Shown here: in pieces, positions 1 to 12,000 of the stretch
Numbering within the stretch: the first letter of the stretch is position 1
How the letters are laid out: the number at the start of each line of letters is the position of its first letter
Origin: UBA7867 sp964579205
Lineage (GTDB): Bacteria; Bacillota; Clostridia; Christensenellales; UBA1242
DNA: 64,000 bases
Reading direction: 5' to 3'
Assembly (NCBI GenBank): GCA_964579205.1
Contig: CAZOFH010000002.1
Location: 62,001 to 126,000 of the forward strand
Notes under the pieces: generated by a model
What the model was told of the DNA's origin: nothing
Database searches by the model: none
Seen by the model: the letters and a program-made list of their open reading frames with translations, nothing else
Program-made: the position numbers and the translations under genes

Positions 1-2
1 CT

Positions 3-3000
3 ACCGAACGTGCTGGTGTGGTAAGTTTTGATATCAAGGTCAAGTATTATAGGCTAGTCGGCAGCAGTCTAGTGCTGCAAGAAGAAGTGATGAATAGCGC
101 CTTTACTATCCAAGTATTCGAGCGCGTGGCATCACTTAGTGTCAATGAGTCTAGTGTAGAATTGCTCGCCGAAGTACAGAGTTTTGGTGTAGGCGGTAGT
201 AAGCCTGCCAGTGTATACGACACTGCCAACAATAGCAAAACGCTCAAAGTGACAGTCAACCCGTCAAACTCAAATATCACGGCAAATGACGCGATTTGGT
301 CAGTGGTGGGGAATACTTCAAAAATTACTCTCAGCACCACTAGAGGTTCTGAGACGGTGGTCAGCGTCAGCCCTCTCGCGGGTAACAGTCTGCGAGTGAC
401 GGCGACTATAGTAGTTTCGCTTACCGACCTAAATGGCGTGACTTTTACTCAAGAAGTCAAGATAGTAGCCAACAAAATCCAGCAAATCACCGATGTTTAT
501 ATCAACAACTACGAGAATTCGCTCAAAAACAACTCACTATACTTTGAGTTGTTTAAGGATGACGGCTACACGCTAGATGTTTCTGTCGCACCTACCACCG
601 CTACCAACAAAAAGTTGGAGTACATTATATACGATGCAGAATTGCTCCCAGCGTGGACGGCGGGGCAAGATGTCATCCGTGTGTACGCGGGCAACAATAA
701 GTATCAGTATTACAATGTATTGCCGCGTACTGCAGGGGATAGCGCTTATGCGACGCAATATCAATGTAAGACTGCCGACCTAATATACAACGAGGCAGAC
801 GGCACATATTCTATCAAGCCAAAACGCGCGGGCTATGCATTCGTATTCATTATTCCGCAAGATGTCGCGAACCAAAAAGTGGATGAAATCACCGAGGGCT
901 TGACACCGCAGTTGCGTAACGTAACCGATAGGTCGACTATCAAGCGTATACCTATTACGGTGGCTGACGGTGAGAGCGTGTATTATCAACTATACACCGC
1001 GGACGATGTGGCGAGTATTGGGTCTACCGATGCGGGTTTGACCAAGAATTATTACCTGATGAACACTATCGATATGAGCGCGTATATTAATAAGCAACTC
1101 AACAAAGATAGTAGTTGGGAATGGACTCCTATCGGGAGCCTAAGCAAGCCATTCAGTGGTACAGTGCAATCAATGGTTTACGGCGGCGAAAGCCCTGCAC
1201 AGAGTATAGTGGGCTGGTCGCTGTCGAGGAATTTTGACAGCATCGCCTCGGGTAGTACTACCGACTATCGAAACTACGGTATTTGGGGGGTGGTGACTGG
1301 TGAAATCAAGAATATCAATATTTATATCAACAATTACACCGTTAGCCAAGGCGTCTTTGTGGCGTCTGGTACTACCGCTCTCAACAACTACAATTACGGT
1401 CTAGTCGTCGGAAGGTTGGGCACTCGCCAAATTACTGTCGAGGGTACCGAAGATACTATTACGCAGTATGGTCGCCTCACAAATGTGACTGTGTACTGCT
1501 CAAATATGACATACATCTATGCGCGCGCAGGCAACAATCAAAATACGCTAGTCAGCGCAAATCTCGGTGCTGTGGGTATGCTGGACGCTGGTACGACGGC
1601 TGATAGCATCAATGTCAGCATCAATTCGGCTAGCATCTCTAGTGACGATCTAATCATCAACTTTGGTGGAATTGTCGGCAAAAACTACGGTATAGTCGGC
1701 GGTTCGGCACAAATCAACAATTATCGCAATTCAGCCTCAGTGACTGCCTCGGTATCGGTGACATACAATACGCCGAAAGCTACGCAGTCGACCTTGGGTG
1801 GGGCGATAGGTCTCAACTTTGGTGAGGCAAGGCATATTTCGGCACAAGGCAGCCTGTCTAGCGACTCGCAAATCGCAATTCTCGGCGGCGTAGTGGGTAG
1901 AAACTACTACAATGCAGAATATGAGATAGTCGATGCCGAGGGCAATACGATGCAGAGTGCTGCGCTGATAAGCAATGTATTGAGCGCGGTGCGCATCAGC
2001 ACTACCGCTGCAGGAACGATAGTCGGTGGTGTAGTAGGTAGCAGTGTGGGCGGTGAGATAAGTTTTGCTTATTACGATATCTACACAGTACTCATCAACG
2101 GCACAAATAGCAGTCTCGGGCTATCAGGCTCAGGCTATACTGGTGGTATTGCTGGTACGATAGAGAATACCGACATTTCGTATGTAATCGTGCAGTCGTA
2201 CTACATTGATAGTGATGTCGCTAATATCTCGAATGCTCGGGATAGCAATGGTGCTATCGGTGGTTTGGTAGGGCGTGCAAAGGGCGGTAGCATCTCACAC
2301 AGTTTCGTAAACGCTGGGTTAAAAGCCTCTACTGGTGTAGTCGGTGGTATTTTGGGTGAGGCGCAGAGTGGAGCAGATAGCGCTACTCAGATTAGCGATG
2401 TGTTCGCTCGCGGGTATTTGACCGCGCCTAGTGCAAATTCGGGCTACGCATTCGTCGGCAGATACGCAAGTTTTGTGTCGATAAAGGATGCATATGCGGA
2501 TTTTGAGAATGACTCACTAGACGCCTTTTATCAAAAGAACGGCACGGTAGAGAATATTTACCTCGTCCGCAGTACCGAAACTACTACTGATACCACCAAT
2601 GCAGAAATCAAGATTATCAACCGTACTGAATTGACAGGCAAATCGGTCGCCGAACTACTATTCGAGGTAGACTCTTGGGCAATAGATAGCAGTGCTACTA
2701 CTCCTATAAACGGCGGCTTGCCATACTTGCTCTACGACGGTGCGCCATTCGTGCGTATGGTGCCGAATAATGTAGAGGTGTCGGCTAGGACTTTTGAGAC
2801 TATGCACGAGGGCAAAATTAACACCGTCCTCAATGTCGGCACAGATGACAAAAAATTGATTTTGGCATATCAAGAGGACGCTATATATACGTTAAGCGAT
2901 TTGTTTGACCTCAGCACCGACCTTAGCCTTGGCGCGGATAGCATCAGCATCAATTATTCGCTAAACAACACTAGCGTCATCCAACTGTTGACTACAGCCA

Positions 3001-6000
3001 ATTTTGTGACTACTCAGTTTAAAGTCATCGGCACAGGTACGGTGTGTATGCGGATTAGCAGTAGTCAAAACGCGAGAGCGTACGATGTGGTGCAGATTTG
3101 CGTAATAGAGAGTTTTGATAGCGTGGACATTCTGGATGAAAACCGTGATAGCATCATCGAGAATAGTGCTTTGGGCAATTATACCACTCTCAAAATCAAG
3201 CACAACGGCAGTACCCAAGTATTCGCAGAATACACCTTTGACGGGCAAAAAATCAGTAATTTCTCTGGTGGTATAAAATTTGTCACCGGACTAAGATATG
3301 ATGCTAGCCTTGATGCACTAGAGACGGTGAGAGATACCGAAGGTGCTATCCTCACGAACTACAATATCAGCATTCAGTCGTGGCAAGCGGGCGCATACGG
3401 CAGTCTCGACGTACTATATCATTATGTAGCCAACAATGACAAGATCGCTCTCGTGAGTGTCGGGAATGACAGGACTACTCGATTTGTGACCATTATTATC
3501 CCTTATATAGATGTGCAATTTTATGCGCTAGATGCGGACAAAAACATCACCGCGCTCAATAGTTATCGCTACGAAATCAGCGAATTCGGCGAGTTGAGTT
3601 TTGAGACGCAGATTTATTACGGCGTAAGTGATATCGTAATGGGCGTGGGTGACGGCACCCAAATCCAGTCGGGCGAAAAACTGCAGGCTGGCGTGACAAT
3701 ATTCAATGACGCTTATGACGACAGTATGACGATAGATGACCTGCTGTATTATCAACTATATCGTGTGCTCGACGGCGGCGATACCGAAGAATTGGTCGCG
3801 TACTTTGACCCAACTCTACCAGCCGCTCAGAGCGTGCTGGGGAGTAATGACATCTATGTCAACTTTACCGATATTACCTTTGTCGCCGAGACCAACGCAG
3901 TGATAATCGACTACAATGTAGAATTGTCACAGACTATGCGCAAGAATTTGACCAAAAATCAAGTCTACCGCATAGTTATCGGTGCGATTGACGACAATGG
4001 CGAAAAAATCGCCAAGACAGTTTCGCTGCAATGGACATTCACTCCTCAACAAGTGACGCGTATGGATATCGCGCATTACAGTGATGCAATCAATAGCGGC
4101 GCAAAACTGACTCAAGCAGGCGATACCCCTACCAACACAATAGTAGCGGGTGAGTACGGCTTGCTCAAGATTAGCATTTCGCCAGACTATGCCAACTTTG
4201 AGCGCATCACCCTCACTAGTAGCGAGGTAAACGGCAGCCCTATGGCATTTGACCAAAGAGTGCTAGAGGTGACTACCGACCGAACGACTGGTGAGGAGGT
4301 GTACAATTACCTCACTTGGCAACAGGGCGTCGGGGTAATCACAAATGGTATTTCGCTACACCGCGTGAGCCTAGCGAATGGCGCTTTTGACGGTAATTTC
4401 TATGTGCGTACTATCTGCTTGCGCACCTTGCCCACAGGTACGCAATTTACCGTCACTGTGACTATTACGCAGAATGGGCAGCAGTATAGTTTCGCGAGGA
4501 CACTCACCGTGTACAAGACAGATACTCTGTCGCTAGAGGGGGAGAATTATAGCGACATTTTGGGGCATTATATCGTGGCAGAGGGTACGGGGTATGTATC
4601 GCCTAATACTTGGGTGCAAAACCAAAACCCTCTGACTGTCCAAATCGGTGCCGCATATTATGATACCGAAATCTCAGTCGATTCTGCTAGTGCTGCTCTC
4701 GGTGCTAGCGTGGTACGAGAAAACGGCAAATACTACCTCTACACAGGTAGGGTGAGCAAGAATAACCTCATCACCGTGACCTTGACCGCAAAGCAAAATA
4801 TAGGCGGCTTTACATACCGCGCGACTAGGTCGATAACCTACGAGGTAGTGGACTTTTATATCCGCACATTGCGTGCTGACGAAGTAATGCCTACGACCAA
4901 GAGATACGCGTTTATCGACGAAAAGTACTATGACTTTGATTTGTTCATCGGCATAGATGCGACGAATATAAACAAACTCACCGTCATCACTTTTGACCCG
5001 AGCAATGTGGCTACGTGTCAAAAAGTGCTCGACACTATCAATAGCCTAAATGGTATGGGGGTCACCCCGTACAATGGTTGGCTACGTAGGGTAGTAGAGT
5101 CGGACGGGAGGATTGCGTTCGCAGCGATTCAGCCGAAACTCGTTGCTGATGACCAATGGATAGACAACAATTATCAATTCCTCACCACCGCCACTGGGTA
5201 CAAAGTATTGAGTAGTGGCATCAGCACGGGCAACATTTTGCGCTACGAAATGCTATTCTATTACGACGCAGGTTCGTTTACCTTGACTGATAGCCAGTCA
5301 GACGCGACATTCGGAATGTCGACCGACAATATAAACCTAGAATTTTATCAGGTGACTAGCCAAGAGCATCCTCAGCCTATCAGGACGCTAAACCAGTTTA
5401 TGTCGATGCAGGCTGATATCGACTACATTCTGCTCAACGACCTGACTATCACCGATGCGTGGACTCCGCTCAACGTGGCTGTCAAGAGTTTCAATGGTAA
5501 TGGCTACAGTATCCATTTTGACGCGACTAGCATTACGCCTGCTGGCGAGGACGCAAACTACGGTTTGTTTGGTACCATTGATGCAAAATCCGTCATCAAG
5601 AATGTGCGGATTGTACTAGGGGCTGATGGCTTGGCAATCAATGACGGTGAGGCGGCTCTAGGCAAACTAAACTTTGGTATCCTCGCAGGTACCAACAACG
5701 GTACCGTATACAACTGTGAGGTATACGGGCTCAATAACAAGCAGGCAGCGATAGCGATGTCAGCCAACCCTGCCTCGACCTCTGTGAGTCACAATATCGC
5801 GGGTCTAGTCGCTATCAATACTGGCGGCATCAGTAATAGCCGTGTGCAGTACACCAGCCTAAGGGCGGGGGGTAATGTGGCAGGACTGGTAGTAGACAAT
5901 AGCGGTACTATCGCAGGTTCATTCTACTCGGGCGGTACTATTACCAACCTATCAGAGACAGAGACTTTCGCTACCTCGGGACTGGTAATCAACAATGCTT

Positions 6001-9000
6001 ATGACGGCAAAATCACCTCTAGTTATGTAGGTGGTACATACACCGTCACCGACGCAGAGGGTAATACCTCTCTAGACACTCGCACCGCGGTAGCCAATAC
6101 TAGAGACGCGACTATTCAGTCAGGTGTGACCTCGGCAGGCTTTGTATACACAAACTACGGTAGCATCGCAGACTGCTATTCGGCAGTAGAGATATTCTCG
6201 ACCAAGATGAGCGGTTTTGTATTCACAAACTACTCATCAGGTACGATAGCGCGCTGCTATTCGACTAGCGACCTATCAGGTACGGGCTCAATCATCGCTA
6301 GTTACCCATTCATTGGTGCGAATAGCGAGAATGCTAGCACAAACAACAACCTAAACAAAACCAACGGTATCACGAATTGTTATTACTACGACTCTGGCTT
6401 TGCGAATACTAGACTAGAGGAGGCGGCTCCGCTCGGCATCGACGACTTTTGCGGCGCGAATGGCAGCACAGTCTTTGCAGACTATATCTTCTCACGCGAT
6501 GGCGAAGCGGGCTCAGAATTTACAGGAGTATGGGTGTTCGCCCAAAAAGACCACTTGTACTTTACTCCACAACGCTTTGTGTCTACTCTGCAAGTCGCCG
6601 CAGATGCAAGTATTGACAAATTGTATACCAACTTTGGACCGAAATTGGTCAGTGCGAGCCTCATCGCAACTCCAAGAATGCAACTCGTCAAATCTGAGGA
6701 AAATGCCGCTGGCGAAATCGTACACACATATGCCAACAAGTACACATCGGTGTTTACTTTGGAGGAAAATGGCGACTACTTTACCGACTATAGTTATGAC
6801 CCAATCGTAGTCAGCAATATGGAGCAATTCAATAGCGCTTTTGACGCTGAGAGCGACAATCTAGTAGTCAAGGGCGAGGGCAGTGGTGCTATCATCTTGA
6901 GTAATATTAGGATAGTCAGCGACCTCAACCAAAGCAACCTCGCTAATGGCGAAACGCTGCATTCACCTAGCGCAAACTATGCGGGCATTCTGGCTGGTAA
7001 TGGCTTTGAATTCGGCGACATCTCGCTGGCTGTCAATAGCCAAGATATCGAGGCATACGGGCTCATCGGTCGCTTGAGTCGTGTGACTGCTACGGTAGAC
7101 GACACGACTAACTACATCGGTACTATCAAAAATTACTCTGCGACAGTATCGAATATCGCCTGCTCGACCGTGACGTATGTCGGAGGCTTGGTCGGCTGGG
7201 TAGACAGTGCCAACCTCTACGATGTCGAGGTAACCAATCAATATGGTAGAGTAGTGGGCAACAATGTCGTCGGTGGTATCGCAGGATACGTCACTGGTAC
7301 TAGTAGGATACACACTGCTTTTGCCAATGTCGGTGTCACAGCCAACTACCGTGCGAATACCGAAAAAATCTACAATCACGACCTCGTGAGAGTATACGGG
7401 CTAGAGACTGCGCGCAAGGTGAATATCGACCTCGTAGGCTACGCCGGTGGGCTATTCGGAATAATCGACCTCACGCCATTTGACCAGACGAATCCTAGTT
7501 CGTCGGACCCATTTGAGGCGCGCGTGTACAACATTAGCAACAATTCAAATGCTAGTGTCGTCGGCAAAATTGCTGGTGGTCTCATCGGTGGTGTCGGCGA
7601 ATATTCAGTGATTTATAAGGCAAAAAAGACTGTTATCACAGGAGCACTGGTCAAGGGGTACGTCTTTGCCGGTGGTATCGCTGGACAAAATAACGGCTTT
7701 ATCAAATATGCATCAGTAGAATACACTAGCGACATTCAGGCGATAGTAGATGCTGCGCGCACTGGTGAAACAGTGGCAGATGCGTACCTAGACTACTTTA
7801 ATGCGGGCACTTCACCTCTAGCGATAGGTGGTATCGTTGGGCTGAATATCGGCTCAAACAACATAAACTGGCCGGGTGGTACTATCCAACTCAGTAGTAC
7901 CAAGATAGCCATTCGTGATAGCACCGCTGGCAATGCTGGTGGTATCGCGGGGGCGGTCTATGGCGGAGACTTGAGGGCGTGTCTGGCTACTGGCGGCATA
8001 GTGGCGAGCAATCGTGCTTATGTCGGCGGCATCGTCGGATACCTGTCAGACTTTAGCGCGGACAATGCGATTCTCATCGGTATGGACAATCCATTCGGCG
8101 AGGCAAAGACTTGTGGCACCACGCTAGACTACCTAGTAGGTATGAATAACTACCTCGCGTCGGATTATAATTACTATTATACCCTATATACCAACGATAC
8201 CAAGGGTATCAATGGCGCTATCGGTGGAATAGTGGGCTATGTGCTAGACCGTTCACTCATATACACTACACACACAGTAGCCAATGGCTCGGATGACCCA
8301 TACGCGTACCTTACGCATCCGTCAAACTACTTTGTGTCGCAGATTAGCAACCGTGTGCTCTCTACCGCGCTCACTACACCGCTCAATAGTGGCACTGGCT
8401 ACTTTGACTTGTACCAAGAGGATGACTTGGGCGTGATGACCTTTAGCCGAGCAGTGGGCAAATATGGCTCAGATACCACGCTAAACCTCGCTCAAGGTAA
8501 GACACGCGGCTATATGATGCAAAATCGCGCTACCATCTTTGACGGGTGGGACGAATACAGCCTAGACACTTCGTCGGGCACCCCTAGCATAGTAGAAAAG
8601 GATTTGCCTGACATTATCGAGATAAGTACTATCCAAGACCTCAGCATTATGTACTGGCACCCTGACAAAGACTATGTGCTAGTCGATGACATCGATTTTC
8701 AAGACCATACCGCTCCTGCAGGGGAAAAGAGGATTTTGGCACCATTCTATGCTATCGGCTCTGAGAGTTCGCCATTTACAGGTAGTTTTACGAGTCGTGC
8801 AAAAGCAGACGGCTCTTTGCCAGTCATCAAGAATGTGTATATTATCAACTCTGACGCGTCGAGCATAGGCTTCTTTGGGGCGATTAGTAATGCGCACATC
8901 TCGAATATCATTATTCAAGACATCCATTACAACACCGCGCTAAACAAAAATGTAAAAGCGTGGGTCGGCGGTCTCGCTGGTGTCGTAACTAATAGTACGG

Positions 9001-12000
9001 TGCAGAATGTGTCTATCCGCATTACTGATACGGCTAACTCAGGGATTTTTACCAACGCAAATGTCGCTGGTGGAATGTTTGGGCTAGTCAGGTCGCTCAA
9101 TGACGGCGAAACGCTGATTGAGGCGTGCTATGTAGAGAATAACCTAATCTTGGGTGACAATGTCTACTCAGCGGCACTGCAGACTGGTGCTGTGGCAGCA
9201 TACTACGGTGGATTTGCTGGTCAAATCACAGGCGATGTGACCATTTCGGGCGCAATGGCTGTGGGCGATATGACGGTCAATTACACCGATATGACTACTA
9301 CCACAATGACTGCGCAAAACGCTAGTGAAATCGAGCATATCGTAGGAGGCTTTGCTGGGCAGATTTCGGGCGAAGATGTCACCGAATCGGCTTGTGTCAG
9401 CGCAGTAGATGTCATTCTAAATAATGTCCTGTCTCATACACGGGCAGGAGGCTTTGCGGGAGTCATTGGTGGCACAAAACTTACCAAAGTCGACTCTCAT
9501 AGTAACCTAAATATCAACTTTGCCAACCTAAACGATACCAAGATTTTGTATGTCGGCGGTCTAGTCGGCGAGCAGCGCAATGCTAGCACGCTCACAGGGT
9601 TTGTATCGGCAGGCGATATCCGCCTAAACGGCACCTATGGTATTAATACACTCAATACGACCGCTACGCACCACTTTGTGGCAGGTATTGTAGGACACTT
9701 GGGCGACTCTGCACAGGTATCTAGCGGATATTCGGTAGCGTCGATTATCAATAATACTATGTTTGCCAACCTCGATATGGGCTTTGCTTCGGGCGACATT
9801 AGCGGGGTGAGCAACACTGGCTCTGTCAAGGTGGATCGCTCATACGCACTCACCGCTGGTGATAGAGCGAATGTCGGCACTACTAGTAGTGCTGTCCAAG
9901 GCGGGGGTGGACTGGATATCGGCACGGGCTTGTTTGTCCGCGACGACGCACAACTAGGTTATTATCGTATCAAGAATACCGCTACGCAAAACGAGTACTT
10001 TAATACCGCTTATGCAGCGCTATATGCTATCAATACGGGTTCGGGCAAAACTGCTCCTATCCGCATTGCCAATAGCACCGACTTTGCTACCAATATGGCA
10101 TCGGCTAGTGATGAGTACCAGTATTATCTACAGATTACCGACATCACTTTGGGCAATACCAACAAATTGTACGGTACTGGCACGCAGGTGAGCGAATTCA
10201 TCGGTTCGTACAATGGTGGCGGCAGCAAACTCATTCTGCCTGCACACTTTGACCTAGCACACGTGAGTACGCCTAATTGCGGACTATTCGGCACGGTGAC
10301 TTCGACCGCTAGCCAGCCTAGTATGATTTTGGGCGTGGTGATGACCGATGTGATGATTTATGCAAATCTGATGAGTACGGTGGAGAACTTCGGTATCATC
10401 GCGGGCGAAACTACCGCCAATACGATTATGGCTAATTGCTACATCTCGGGCGAACTCAATCTCAATGTCGGGGGTACAACCGCTATAGGTGGGCTGGTCG
10501 GTAGTAGCGGCGGAATATTCATCGGCTGCGCAACTGATATTGATGCCAACCTCGACGGTAGTAGCGCATATCGCTATGGTGCGATTTATGGCGTGGCGAA
10601 CACTCAAAATTCCCACATTACGCTATTTGATGTGCAATCTGCTGGTAAAATCACAAACTCAGGTAGTCAGGCGATAGTAGCTGGTATAATAGCGGACAAT
10701 TCCGCCTCGACACTATATGCAAAGAATTGCTACACAGCGACCGAGATTGCTAGTGCATCGACTACTACCGCAAATGTAGTATACGAATTGGGTACCAAGG
10801 CTCACAATGCAGCGGGCATCTGGTACGACCCTACCAATTCGCTCGACAAGACAAAGGACGCCGTGTGGGAAATATACGACTATTCGACCAACCGCGGTCA
10901 AAACTTCGTCGGGTCGAATTATGTCGCGCGTAATGATAGGAATTATGGCTTGCCAATCCTTAAGTGGCTCAACGACTCAAATCTCGCTACCGAGACTGGG
11001 GTAGGTACCGCTACCAATCCGTATATTATCGACACCGCCGCGCAATTCGGCTGGATGCTCGAGAATAATACGAGCAGCAGGTACTACATCCTCAATAGCG
11101 ATATTGACTATCGTCTAGTCGCTGGTATCTCGGGGTATTCGGCGGGCGCATTCGCAGGCACGCTCAATGGTAACTATCATTATATCCGCAATATCAATAG
11201 CACACTGTTTACCACTATCGGTGGCAGCGTGACCAAACTCGGCTTTGACAATGTGTCAGTCGCTGCTGATACCGCGATTTTGGCGAATTCTACCACGAGT
11301 GCGTCTACCGTGAGCCAAATTTACGCTGCAGCAACTACAGGCAAAGTCATTGGCTCAGGGCTGATAAGTAATAGTCTGTCGAATGGTGCAACTTTTGGCG
11401 AAGACGCTACGAATTGCTTTGCTACCGTTATCACTGACGAGGTGTACAACGGGCTAGATACTACGATTTGGGCATACAATGGTCAAGGTTATACTTTGAG
11501 TGGCTTTATTAGCGACTGCAGGACTTTGGCAAAACCTATAGGCACGATGACAGTCGGCGCGCTCTCGAGTGGCTCGAGGACGCTCACCGCGCAAAATGCT
11601 CAAGACCTATACAATGCGCTATTCTACGCGACCCATTACTCAGGTCGGTACAAAATCAACTGTACCTTCACCACCCTAGACCTAGACGGGTACGCGCTGA
11701 ATGTGCCTAATTCGGTCAGCGAAATTACTGGGCTAACGACTATCCAAGACGGATATTTGAGTGCCAACGCTATGGCAAAAATCAAGAGTACTAGCCTCAG
11801 CATCCAAAACTGTGGCTTGGCTAGCGACACTACCAATCCGCTCCTAGGTGATAGTAATGCCTCAGCCATTACAGTTTCGCTTTCAAATTGTCGAGTAATA
11901 GCGAATAGGGCAGGAGGCTTGCTCTACACTAGCATCACTGCGCCATTCACTCTCAATATCACCAATACGCGAGTTTTCCTCAATAGTCAAAATGTTGACC